Source: Armatimonadota bacterium
GTDB taxonomy: Bacteria > Sysuimicrobiota > Sysuimicrobiia > Sysuimicrobiales > Sysuimicrobiaceae
NCBI GenBank assembly: GCA_025059775.1
Contig: JANXCW010000001.1
Coordinates: 157,549-221,548, forward strand
Reading direction: 5' to 3'
Length of the DNA stretch: 64,000 bases
Program-made: the position numbers and the translations under genes
Shown here: in pieces, positions 8,797-16,445 of the stretch
Numbering within the stretch: position 1 is the first letter of the stretch
How the letters are laid out: every line of letters begins with the position of its first letter
Notes under the pieces: generated by a model
Told to the model about the DNA's origin: nothing
The model's database searches: none
What the model saw: only the letters and a program-made list of their open reading frames with translations

Positions 8797-9617
8797 CAGG
8801 CCTCCGTCCAGCTGAACCTCTTGCGGACCTCCCGGGTGATCTCGGGGTTGATGTCCACGGGAAGGAGGTTCTCGTACTCGCCCATACGGGTCACCAGACG
8901 CGCGCCGTTGGGAGCCCACTTTCCCAGGACTTTCCCCAGCTCCGGGACGTAGGCCAGGCTCCCCCCCTGGTACAGCACACCTCCGTAGAACTCTCCGTAC
9001 TGTCCCACCGCCAGTACGGGCAGAAGGAGCTCCATGCACCGGGTGCGCACCGCGGACTGCATGGTTTCGAGTTGATACGGGAGCTCACTGCTGGCGGTCA
9101 TCTGTACCACCAGCATCTCCGCCCCGGCCCGGACCAGCCGGTGGGCCACCTCGGGCACCAGGAGCTCATACCCGGCCAGGATACCCACCTTGATGCCGTC
9201 AATGACCGCGGGACGGTTGGGTCCCGGATCGAACTGCCCCCGTTCGAAGGGGTGGAACACCCGTTTGTAGTGCTTGCTCAGGATCTTGCCCTGCGGGGAG
9301 ATCACAAAGGAGCAGAGTCGTGGTTTCGGGGGCCTGCGGGCTCCCTTGGGCTTCGGCAAAAGCTCCCGGGTGGTCCCGCAGATCACATACACGTTTGCCT
9401 CCCGTGCAGCCCGGCTCAACCGCTCGGTGATGGGACAGGGGATGGGCATGGGCCTCACATTCCCCAGGAAGTACTCGGAAAAGCACACCACCCTGGCCCC
9501 CTCCCGCCCTCCCCTCCGGATGAACTCCACCGCTTTCTCGAGGTTGTCCGTCGTTCCATCCTCCCAGGACCGGCTCTCGCCCCACCGGTATCGGATTTGA
9601 GCCAGCCCGAATCGCAC
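8796..9617 (-). CDS. Nitrilase-superfamily (carbon-nitrogen hydrolase) homologue lacking the catalytic Cys
   Basis: This 273-residue protein has the nitrilase fold. The catalytic Glu (E48, CFSEYF) and Lys (K118, KHYKRVFHPFE) are present. At the nucleophile position, normally Cys in a motif like GVLICYELLFPE, this protein reads GILAGYELLVPE, with glycine 149 (codon GGG) in place of Cys. It is therefore unlikely to hydrolyse amides by the usual thioester route and may be a binding or regulatory protein. The GTG start at 9617 follows AGGAGG at 7 bases. It heads a two-gene unit with the M24 peptidase. Confidence 0.8.
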   Translation of the reverse strand: MRFGLAQIRYRWGESRSWEDGTTDNLEKAVEFIRRGGREGARVVCFSEYFLGNVRPMPIPCPITERLSRAAREANVYVICGTTRELLPKPKGARRPPKPRLCSFVISPQGKILSKHYKRVFHPFERGQFDPGPNRPAVIDGIKVGILAGYELLVPEVAHRLVRAGAEMLVVQMTASSELPYQLETMQSAVRTRCMELLLPVLAVGQYGEFYGGVLYQGGSLAYVPELGKVLGKWAPNGARLVTRMGEYENLLPVDINPEITREVRKRFSWTEA

Positions 9618-9763
9618 CCCATCACCTCCTACCGAGATCGAACGAAGGTACGGGTTAAGAAATACGCGCTGGGAGGCGCCTCATTCCTTCCCTACCGTAG
9701 ATTTTGCCACTTCCGTACCGATTTTCGCCCGATTTGGCGGATTTCGGCTCCCGCACGCGGCCC

Positions 9764-9792
9764 TTGGCAGCCGGACCCCCAGGCGCTATCCT
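9764..9792 (+). promoter_or_regulatory. Promoter of nth, probably giving a leaderless mRNA
   Basis: TTGGCA (9764-9769) and TATCCT (9787-9792) are separated by exactly 17 bases. Transcription would start at about 9799-9801, at or next to the ATG at 9802, and no ribosome binding site precedes that ATG. The rest of the 9618-9801 divergent gap shows only a weak LexA-like sequence at 9639. Confidence 0.5.
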
Positions 9793-9801
9793 GACCTCGC
9801 C

Positions 9802-10545
9802 ATGCCTGTACGCAAAGCCGCCCTGCCCCGGGAGACCCCTGAGCAGCAGGCCCGGCGCGTGCGGAGAATCCGGGAGGTTCTCCAGCGCCTCTACCCGGAT
9901 CCCCAAATCCCCCTTCACCACCGCTCACCCTTCGAACTGCTGATCGCCACCATTCTCTCTGCCCGGTGCACGGACGAGATGGTGAACCGGGTGACTCCCC
10001 AGCTTTTTGCCCGTTTCCCCACGCCGCATGCCCTCGCCCGGGCGGACCTCCGGGAGGTGGAACGGCTCGTCCGGCCTACGGGGTTCTACCGGCAGAAAGC
10101 CCGGACCATCCAGGCCACGAGCCGGGCTCTGGTGGACCTGTGTCAGGGGGAGGTGCCGCCCCGGATGGAGGAACTGGTGAAGCTTCCCGGGGTGGGGCGG
10201 AAGACCGCGAACGTCCTCTTCTCCGCCGCGGAGATCGAGGGCTGGCCCGGCTGGCCTGGGATCCCCCAGGCGGATGGATCCGGCATCGTGGTGGACACCC
10301 ACGTGGCCCGTCTGAGCCAGCGTCTGGGCCTAAGCGCCCAGACGGACCCGGAGAAGATCGAGCGGGATCTTATGGCCCTGGTACCGCCACAGGAGTGGGG
10401 GAGGTTCGCCCTCCGCCTCATCCTCTTCGGCCGGCAGGTGTGCACGGCCCGGGCTCCGAAGTGCGCCACCTGTCCCCTGCGGGAGGTGTGTCCCTCGGCC
10501 CCGTACGCCGGAAACCCGCCGTGGATGCGCAAAGACCCCCGGTAA
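9802..10545 (+). CDS. nth: Endonuclease III
   Basis: This 247-residue bifunctional DNA glycosylase/AP lyase removes oxidised pyrimidines in base excision repair. The helix-hairpin-helix KLPGVGRKTANVLF holds the catalytic Lys134, and VDTHVARL holds the catalytic Asp165. Four cysteines at 214, 221, 224 and 230 have the C-x6-C-x2-C-x5-C spacing of the [4Fe-4S] cluster. A short extra loop rich in Trp, Pro and Gly (residues 146-160) sits between the hairpin and the Asp. The ATG at 9802 lies next to a predicted transcription start. Confidence 0.95.
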   Translation: MPVRKAALPRETPEQQARRVRRIREVLQRLYPDPQIPLHHRSPFELLIATILSARCTDEMVNRVTPQLFARFPTPHALARADLREVERLVRPTGFYRQKARTIQATSRALVDLCQGEVPPRMEELVKLPGVGRKTANVLFSAAEIEGWPGWPGIPQADGSGIVVDTHVARLSQRLGLSAQTDPEKIERDLMALVPPQEWGRFALRLILFGRQVCTARAPKCATCPLREVCPSAPYAGNPPWMRKDPR

Positions 10546-10584
10546 AATCGTACGGGTAACGCCTTGTGCCTGTGGAGGTGGATC

Positions 10585-11172
10585 GTGCAAAACCCCCGAG
10601 CGGAGCGAACGCTGCTCGTCGTCAAGCCCGATGGAGTCCAGCGGGGACTGGTGGGCGAGATCCTGGGACGGTTGGAACGAGCGGGCCTCAAGATCGTGGG
10701 CCTCAAGATGCTGCGGGCCTCCCGGGGGCTATTGGAGCAGCACTACCCCGACCGGGAGGACTTCCTCCGCACCCTCGGCACAAAAACCAAGGAAGCCTTT
10801 GAGACGTACGGGCTCGATGTGCGGGAGCGGATGGGAACCGAGGATCTCGTAGAGATCGGGGCCCGGGTGCGCAGCTGGCTCATCGAATTCATGGCATCCG
10901 GTCCCGTGGTGGCCGCGGTGATCGAGGGGGTGCATGCGGTGAGCGCGGTCCGCAAGCTCGTGGGCAAGACCCTCCCCATCTTCGCGGATCCAGGCACCAT
11001 CCGGGGGGATTTCAGCACGGACTCCCCCGCCCTCGCCAACCTGGAGCTGCGGCCCGTGCGCAACCTCGTGCACGCCTCAGGGACCCTGGAGGAGGCCGCA
11101 CACGAGATCGGGCTTTGGTTTGCGGAAGAGGAGATCCACCCCTACCGCCGGGCAGACGAGGGAGTTCTTTAA
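10585..11172 (+). CDS. ndk: Nucleoside diphosphate kinase, long form
   Basis: The 195-residue protein starts with TLLVVKPDGVQRGLVGEILGR and contains NLVHASGTLEEAAHEIGLWF, where His163 is the phosphorylated residue. It transfers phosphate between nucleoside tri- and diphosphates. Standard enzymes have about 150 residues; here roughly 40 extra residues lie between EQHYPDREDF and SWLIEFMASGPVV. The GTG at 10585 is preceded by GGAGG at 5 bases, so the gene probably starts there rather than further upstream. A TAAAAT box at 10543 could serve as its -10. Confidence 0.92.
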   Translation: MQNPRAERTLLVVKPDGVQRGLVGEILGRLERAGLKIVGLKMLRASRGLLEQHYPDREDFLRTLGTKTKEAFETYGLDVRERMGTEDLVEIGARVRSWLIEFMASGPVVAAVIEGVHAVSAVRKLVGKTLPIFADPGTIRGDFSTDSPALANLELRPVRNLVHASGTLEEAAHEIGLWFAEEEIHPYRRADEGVL

Positions 11173-11188
11173 GGCGGTACCCAGAACC

Positions 11189-11937
11189 TCACTCCAGGGT
11201 AGGGAACTTCGCCAGCACCCAGCCTCCTCCTTGCAAGAACATCCCGTCCCGGATCCCCGGGAGCAGGTCCGGGGGTGCCACCGCGTCCACGGTCACCTTC
11301 CCGGTATCCACCACGAGGACGAGGAAGCAAAGGCCCGTGTGCGGGTTGATCTCCTGGACCGTCCGGACAACACGGCCGCTCAGCATGGCCGTGGCCTCCG
11401 GACGCTCCGGGTCCTGGGGCTCGTCCAGGCTGAAAAGGTGTAGGGCGGGAGCCGGAATCCCGCGTGGAGCGCTTCCTCCGCCACCGCCAGCGCATCCGGA
11501 AAGGCCCGGGCCTCGTGCAGGAAAACCACCATTCGGGCGCGCACGAGGCGCGGGAGGGACTCCAGGCAGGGGCCAACGGCCAAGTAATCCACGAGATCGC
11601 ACACCAGGGGGAACTCGCCGGAGTAGGGCTCCTCCGGGGCCACGGGGTTGATCCATACCTCCACCCACCCTTCCTCCGGATGCTCCGGATCCGCCCCACA
11701 TCCCACCACGCTCAGGAGGTGGTCACGGCCGGAGTCGTAGAAGGGCAAAACTCCCAGCACCTCTTTCCGCGGCCCCACCTCCGCCCACAGCTCCACGCCC
11801 CGCCCCACGGACCACCTCCGCAACCCCAACACCGGATCCCGTCCCACTGGCACTCCTGCCCGGGCCGCCTGCTCCGCCAGACGGGTGAGGTCCTGGGCTT
11901 TCTGGACCGCAAATCCGACACACGCGTAATAGTTCAT
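11189..11937 (-). pseudogene. Unknown protein, split by a one-base frameshift
   Basis: Two reading frames together make one protein of about 250 residues. The first runs from ATG at 11937 (MNYYACVGFAVQKAQDLTRL) to about LPPYTFS. The second continues from SLDEPQDPERPEATAMLSGR to FPTLE at 11189. The switch occurs in a run of four A on the plus strand (11433-11436); one more base would join the frames. I do not recognise the family. The first part has alternating hydrophobic and charged segments, and the last part (TAMLSGRVVRTVQEIN onward) looks like a small beta-rich domain. It may be an assembly indel rather than a dead gene. No ribosome binding site precedes the ATG. Confidence 0.55.
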
Positions 11938-11969
11938 AAAAAAACAGAAGGTCGCCTTACAGGCGACCT
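11938..11969 (-). terminator. Rho-independent terminator of the H1-like gene
   Basis: On the minus strand an 8-bp stem, AGGTCGCC with GGCGACCT and a 5-base loop, is followed by TTCTG and seven T. It ends transcription of the histone H1-like gene. The T run touches the ATG of the next gene at 11937, so that gene either depends on read-through or has its start elsewhere. Confidence 0.8.
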
Positions 11970-12011
11970 CTCCCCCTTCCCCGAGCCGATCTCGGGGACC
12001 TCCGGGCATCC

Positions 12012-12047
12012 CGGGCCCGACGCCGTCTAGCGGCGGCGTCGGGCCCG
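12012..12047 (-). repeat. 14-bp perfect GC hairpin around the stop codon of the H1-like gene
   Basis: CGGGCCCGACGCCG (12012-12025) and its exact complement (12034-12047) enclose an 8-base loop that contains the TAG stop codon. It lies upstream of the T-tailed terminator, so this transcript ends with two strong hairpins in series, perhaps as protection against 3' exonucleases. Confidence 0.6.
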
Positions 12048-12461
12048 CTGCGCGGAGCGGCTGCCCGTGCTTCGGCGGGCGGTCGTCCGGCGCGCCGTGG
12101 TGCGGCTCGTAGCCTTCGCCTTTCGGGCCGTCGTCCTGGCCTTAGCCCGGGCCGTGGTCCTGCGGCGGGCGGGAGCCACTGCCTTCCTTGGCTTTGCAGC
12201 GGCCTTCCGCTTCGCGGGAGCTGCCTTCTTCGCCGCAGTTCTGCGAGCCGCGGGCTTCCGCGCGGCGGGTTTGCGCGCCGCAGGACGGCGCGCGGGCCGC
12301 CGGGGCGTGGGTTGCTCGGGCGCGGGCGTCGGCTCCGCAGGTGCCATCGCTTCCGTCTCGGTGTACATGCCCTCTTCCTCCTCCATCATGGATGGAAGCG
12401 CCTGTTGGCGTTGTTCTTCTTCGTCCCCAGAGAGGAATCCTTCTCGTTCGATCCCCACCAT
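12027..12461 (-). CDS. Histone H1-like, Lys/Arg/Ala-rich DNA-binding protein
   Basis: This 144-residue protein has an acidic N-terminal third (GDEEEQRQQ, MMEEEEGMYTETEA) and a strongly basic tail. The tail repeats short AARKPA, RRTAAKKA and TARAKARTTARK units and ends in RARRRR. The composition matches bacterial H1/HU-tail or AlgP-like proteins that compact DNA non-specifically. It has no folded domain that I can recognise. Its upstream region holds two 13-bp direct repeats that may be an operator. Confidence 0.7.
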   Translation of the reverse strand: MVGIEREGFLSGDEEEQRQQALPSMMEEEEGMYTETEAMAPAEPTPAPEQPTPRRPARRPAARKPAARKPAARRTAAKKAAPAKRKAAAKPRKAVAPARRRTTARAKARTTARKAKATSRTTARRTTARRSTGSRSAQRARRRR

Positions 12462-12484
12462 TGCAACAACCCCCTTTGTGCTTC

Positions 12485-12510
12485 TCTAGAGATCATTTCT
12501 AGAGATCATT
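12485..12510. repeat. Two perfect tandem copies of a 13-bp sequence
   Basis: TCTAGAGATCATT occurs twice without a gap, followed by a partial third copy (CTAGG). It lies in the divergent region between the H1-like gene (start 12461) and the radical SAM gene (start 12693). Each unit contains the palindrome TCTAGA. It could be an operator for the H1-like gene. The remainder of the 12462-12657 gap shows nothing else. Confidence 0.45.
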
Positions 12511-12657
12511 CTAGGCGCTGCTCCTGCACGCACGCAAACAACCGTGTTGTTTGTGGCCCCAGAAGCTTCCCTTCACGGGGCTCGAAGCGAATCCCACCAC
12601 CAAGACACCTGCCGCGCGCTGCCAGGGCGGTGTTCCGCCCCGGGAGGGCAGTCCGGA

Positions 12658-12686
12658 TTGACGCGAACAAAGGTTCGCATTACCCT
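12658..12686 (+). promoter_or_regulatory. LexA-type box inside the promoter of the radical SAM gene
   Basis: TTGACG (12658-12663) and TACCCT (12681-12686) are 17 bases apart. Between them CGAAC-AAAG-GTTCG (12664-12677) matches the Gram-positive LexA box CGAAC-N4-GTTCG in both arms. A repressor bound there would block RNA polymerase. Transcription would start near 12693, the GTG start codon, so the mRNA is probably leaderless. Confidence 0.6.
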
Positions 12687-12692
12687 AAAGGT

Positions 12693-13757
12693 GTGCCACG
12701 GGAGTATGTGGAGATCCGGGTTCGGAGCGTGCTCAACCGGGTGCGGGGGATGCCCTTCCGGTGGTCCATCAATCCCTACCGGGGCTGCGCCCACGCCTGT
12801 GTGTTCTGCTATGCCCGGCGGACGCACGGGTTCCTCGAGGAGGACGGCATCCACGGATGGAGCAACCGCATCTTCGTGAAGGTGAACGCCCCAGAGGTCC
12901 TGCGGGCGGAGCTCCTACACCCCGCCTGGAAGCGGGAGGAGGTGGCCATCGGGACCGCCACGGATCCGTATCAGCCCATCGAGGGCCGCTACCGCATCAC
13001 CCGTCAGATCCTCGAGGCCCTGTGCGACGCGCGCACGCCGGTGAGCCTCGTCACCCGCTCGCCGCTCATCCTGCGCGACCTGGACGTCCTCCTGGCCCTC
13101 CACCAACGGGCAAGGGTCACGGTCTGGGTAAGCATAGCCACCCTCGACGAACCCCTGAGCCGGGCTATTGAGCCCGGGGTTGCGCCTCCTCACCAACGCC
13201 TGCGGACGGTGGCACGACTGAGCGCCGTGGGTCTGGCGGTGGGGGTTCTCGTGGCCCCCATTCTGCCCGGCCTCACGGATGCCCCGGAGACCCTGGAAGC
13301 TGTAATCCGTGTTGCCCGGGATCACGGCGCCCGGTTCCTCGGACACAGCGTCCTGAACCTGGGGGAAGTCGCCCGGGAGGCGTTCTTTCAGTTCCTCCAG
13401 GAACACCATCCGGAGCTGGGGGCCCTCTACGAGCGGCTGTACCCACGGAAGTATGCGCCCCGTGCGTATGTGGACGCGGTGGATCGCACCGTAAAGCGGT
13501 GCCGGGAACGCTTCGGTTTCCGAGACCGACCCCGGCCTTCGTCCCCCCAGCAACTCCTGCTGCTCCCCCGGATCGCCCCAGAGCCGCCCTCCGCGCGGGG
13601 AAAGGTCAGCCCTCAAGCCCTTCGAGGAACTGCGAGAGGGCCTGCGCGAGGGCTTCCGGAGCCTCCAGACTCGGGGTGTGGCCGCAGCGGGGAAGGAAGG
13701 TCAGCTGAGCCCGAGGGAATCCCTCTGCCATTGTTCGGGCGCTCTCCGGAGGCGTGA
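12693..13757 (+). CDS. Radical SAM protein, Rv2578c/SplB-like
   Basis: The protein begins YVEIRVRSVLNRVRGMPFRW and has the radical SAM cluster motif CAHACVFCYARR (Cys-x3-Cys-x2-Cys), with NPYRGC just before it. This is the signature of the Rv2578c family, related to spore photoproduct lyase, whose reaction is not known. IGTATDPYQPIEGRYRITR is also conserved. The GTG at 12693 fits the promoter, which carries a LexA-type box and suggests a DNA-damage link. The last 50 or so residues are low-complexity and overlap the convergent hydrolase by 152 bases; the conserved part ends near QQLLLL. Confidence 0.85.
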   Translation: MPREYVEIRVRSVLNRVRGMPFRWSINPYRGCAHACVFCYARRTHGFLEEDGIHGWSNRIFVKVNAPEVLRAELLHPAWKREEVAIGTATDPYQPIEGRYRITRQILEALCDARTPVSLVTRSPLILRDLDVLLALHQRARVTVWVSIATLDEPLSRAIEPGVAPPHQRLRTVARLSAVGLAVGVLVAPILPGLTDAPETLEAVIRVARDHGARFLGHSVLNLGEVAREAFFQFLQEHHPELGALYERLYPRKYAPRAYVDAVDRTVKRCRERFGFRDRPRPSSPQQLLLLPRIAPEPPSARGKVSPQALRGTARGPARGLPEPPDSGCGRSGEGRSAEPEGIPLPLFGRSPEA

Positions 13758-14400
13758 CCGCGTCCTCCTCCCCCGCCACCACCAGGACCGGCATCCTAAG
13801 GCTGGGGAGTAGTTCGTGGCTACTGGGTCGCTCCATCATCCCCTCCAAGCACCCCACCAGCACGTGGGCCGGGACCGAGGCGGCGATCTCGTGGAGGCGC
13901 TTCAGGAGCTCCGGGCGAGAGGCCTTCGTGGTGGCCCCCAGGAGATTGGGCAGGAAGGTCTCAAGGAACGGGCGGGGTCCTTCTGTGCGGATGGTCTGGA
14001 TTGCCTGGCGTCGCCGAGCTTTCCCCTCTTCGGTATCCGCCTCCGCCCGCGTGCACACGAGCACCAACCCGAGCAAGCGCCCGGGCGCGCGCGCGGCTAT
14101 GCGGAACGCGATATAGCCCCCCATGGAGTGCCCTCCCAGCACGAACCGGTCCAGCCCGAGCGCATCCGCGAGTTCCAGGACGTCCTCCGCGAGGGACTCC
14201 ATGGTGTAGGAGCCTTCCGGTTTGTCCGACCGTCCGAACCCGCGTAGGTCCGGTGTCACCATCCGATACCGGGCGACGAGGGCATCCCGTAGGGGAGACC
14301 AGATCTCCGAGGAAAGGGGGAATCCATGGAGGAGAAGCACGGGAAGGCCATCCCCCGCATCCTCGCAGTACCAGCGGCAGCCCCGCACCTCCGCGAACAT
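13606..14400 (-). CDS. Alpha/beta-fold hydrolase
   Basis: This 264-residue protein has the oxyanion segment VLLLHGFPLSSEIW and the nucleophile elbow GGHSMGG. The acid is in VVAGEEDAVTPPES and the histidine in RCGHTPSLEAPE, giving a complete Ser-Asp-His triad. The closest functional types are 3-oxoadipate enol-lactonase-like esterases, but the substrate is unknown. It is the last gene of the ddl operon, 89 bases after the acyltransferase. An in-frame ATG at 14433 is also possible. The 3' end overlaps the convergent radical SAM frame. Confidence 0.85.
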   Translation of the reverse strand: MFAEVRGCRWYCEDAGDGLPVLLLHGFPLSSEIWSPLRDALVARYRMVTPDLRGFGRSDKPEGSYTMESLAEDVLELADALGLDRFVLGGHSMGGYIAFRIAARAPGRLLGLVLVCTRAEADTEEGKARRRQAIQTIRTEGPRPFLETFLPNLLGATTKASRPELLKRLHEIAASVPAHVLVGCLEGMMERPSSHELLPSLRMPVLVVAGEEDAVTPPESARTMAEGFPRAQLTFLPRCGHTPSLEAPEALAQALSQFLEGLEG

Positions 14401-14489
14401 GCCACCCCTACCCCCGCTGCCCTCCTGAGGCATACGCAGATCTCTTTCGACACTCCCCACAGCCGCGCCTTCCTGGCAACCCCTGACCT

Positions 14490-15158
14490 TCAGGGTGGGC
14501 CCTGCGCGTGGAGGCGCAGCAGCGCCTCCCGCAGCCGACCCAGGGCCGCGGCAAGCTCTGCCCCGGAGGGATTTCCGGGTGGAGCGAGCGGGGATCCGAA
14601 CCGCACGCCCACGGGAACTAGGTGGGGGATCACCTCTCCCAACGGGAGGGCGCGATCGGTCCCGAAGATCCAGGCGGGAAGGATGGGTGCCCGTGCGCGG
14701 GCGCTCAGCAACACCGTTCCCGCCTTCAAGGGTGCCAGGACCTCCCCGGTACGGTTGACGCCTCCTTCCGCGAACACCACGAGAACCCCGCCTCCCCGCA
14801 GGACCCGCAGTGCCGCACGGAGGGCTGAGCCGGTGTAGGCCCCCGGATCCACCTCCGTACGGCGTACGGGGATCATCCCGAACCACCGCACGAGGGGTGC
14901 GATGACGCGCAGCAGGCCCCGCCACGGCACGAACCCCTCGCTCACCCGTTCTCCCAAGAGATCCTCCGCCCCGAGGAAGGTAGCCTGCCGGGGCAGCGCC
15001 GCACCCAGCACCACGGGATCCAGCCACGAGCGGTGGTTGACGGCTACCACCAGGGACCCCGCAGGGGGGCAGTTCTCCGCGCCCGCAACCCGGAAGCCGA
15101 AAATCCCCCACAGGAGGAAGCGGGCCGCCCACCTGGCCGCGTGATAGCCCGGGGTCAT
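14490..15158 (-). CDS. 1-acyl-glycerol-3-phosphate acyltransferase family protein (PlsC-like)
   Basis: The 222-residue membrane-associated enzyme has the NHRSWLDP motif (His-x4-Asp catalytic pair) and the substrate-binding block FAEGGVNRTG, which replaces the usual FPEGTRS. A hydrophobic N-terminal helix (FLLWGIFGFRVAG) likely anchors it. It would acylate lysophosphatidic acid in phospholipid synthesis. Its ATG at 15158 overlaps the apgM stop as ATGA. Confidence 0.85.
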   Translation of the reverse strand: MTPGYHAARWAARFLLWGIFGFRVAGAENCPPAGSLVVAVNHRSWLDPVVLGAALPRQATFLGAEDLLGERVSEGFVPWRGLLRVIAPLVRWFGMIPVRRTEVDPGAYTGSALRAALRVLRGGGVLVVFAEGGVNRTGEVLAPLKAGTVLLSARARAPILPAWIFGTDRALPLGEVIPHLVPVGVRFGSPLAPPGNPSGAELAAALGRLREALLRLHAQGPP

Positions 15159-16432
15159 GCGGATCGCGGGAATTCCCCCCGGCTCAGGCGCACGAGGAGC
15201 GGGAGGACGTCCACCCCCCGGAGCCGGCCGAGGGCTCCACGCCCCGCGCTACGCTCTCCGAAGGGCCCTGCACCATCCGGGGGGATTCCCGGCCCGGCCA
15301 CCAGAAGTGGCACGGGGTCGTCCGTGTGCGCGCGGACCGAGCACGGGGTAGCGTGATCCGCGGTGACCGCCACCACCGCCCCGTCGAGCACAGGCTGCAG
15401 GGGACCGAAGAAATGGGCATCGATCCGCTCGATCACCGCCCGCTTTGCCTCCCAGTCCCCGTCGTGCCCGGGTTCATCCGGCCCCTTGAGGTGGATGTAC
15501 AGCCCGTCCCATTCGGCCAGGACCTCCCGGGCCCGCTCCGCCCAGGCGGTGTAGGCGGCAGGGTCTCCCTGGCCAGGGGGCACGGGAACCACCCCCATCC
15601 CGAGTACCCGGGCGATTCCTCGCTCCACGGGCATCTCCACGAAGCAGGCAAACCGCACCCCGAATCGCTCCGCGATACCGGGCACCTCCGGGAGGTGATC
15701 GCTCGCGTCCCGGAGCAGGACGAGGTTGGCCGGGAGTCTGCCCTCCGCGCGGCGCCGCTGGTTTACGGGATGGCGTTCCAGGACCACGCGGCTGCGCGCG
15801 GTGAACTCGTTCACGAGCTCCGCGGCTCGTCGGGCCTCCGGGGTGTTCACCAAGGGCACGCACCGCTCCACGGTGTCCCCTGCTACTGCCCGGGCGACCC
15901 CGAGTCCGCCCATGCGGGCGTAGGCAGGATCCGTGTTGCTGATCTGGGCGGAGAGCGACGTACGGGCATCCGAGAGCACCAGCACGCAGCGGTGCCCCAC
16001 GCTCGCCGCGAATTGGAAGCGGGCGTCCTCAAGCCGCACCTCCTGCTGGACGGCCTCCGCCAGGGCCTGGGTCTCCGCGCTTGTGAGATCCCGTCCCACC
16101 CGCCGATCCACAATGCGGTCCCCTTCCGCGGTGGCGAAGTTTCCGCGGAGCGCGAGGTCCCCGTCCCGGAACGGCAAACCCACGCCAAGGGCCTCCAGCA
16201 CACCCCGACCCGTGTGGTACCGGTGGGGATCATAGCCAAGGATGGCGAAGACCGCCACGTCCGACTCCGGCGCGATTCCCTCTCCCACCGTCCCCACCAG
16301 TCCCTGCTGCCCCCGTCCGGCGAGGGCGTCCAGATGGGGGGTGTGCGCGGCTTCCAGGGGTGTCCGATCCCCGAGCGCGGGGATGGGGCGGTCTCCGAGT
16401 CCGTCGAGGATCACGTAGAGGATCTTGGCCAC
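15155..16432 (-). CDS. apgM: 2,3-bisphosphoglycerate-independent phosphoglycerate mutase, archaeal type
   Basis: This 425-residue alkaline-phosphatase-fold enzyme interconverts 3- and 2-phosphoglycerate. The metal-binding start YVILDGLGDRP, the nucleophile region GIAPESDVAVFAILGYDP and the later metal sites HLKGPDEPGHDGD and VAVTADHATPC are typical of ApgM. The GTG at 16432 is preferred because GGAGG lies 6 bases before it; an ATG 24 bases upstream would overlap the HAD gene. It is the only glycolytic gene in this cell-wall and lipid operon. Confidence 0.9.
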   Translation of the reverse strand: MAKILYVILDGLGDRPIPALGDRTPLEAAHTPHLDALAGRGQQGLVGTVGEGIAPESDVAVFAILGYDPHRYHTGRGVLEALGVGLPFRDGDLALRGNFATAEGDRIVDRRVGRDLTSAETQALAEAVQQEVRLEDARFQFAASVGHRCVLVLSDARTSLSAQISNTDPAYARMGGLGVARAVAGDTVERCVPLVNTPEARRAAELVNEFTARSRVVLERHPVNQRRRAEGRLPANLVLLRDASDHLPEVPGIAERFGVRFACFVEMPVERGIARVLGMGVVPVPPGQGDPAAYTAWAERAREVLAEWDGLYIHLKGPDEPGHDGDWEAKRAVIERIDAHFFGPLQPVLDGAVVAVTADHATPCSVRAHTDDPVPLLVAGPGIPPDGAGPFGERSAGRGALGRLRGVDVLPLLVRLSRGEFPRSA

Positions 16433-16445
16433 CCCGCACCTCCGA

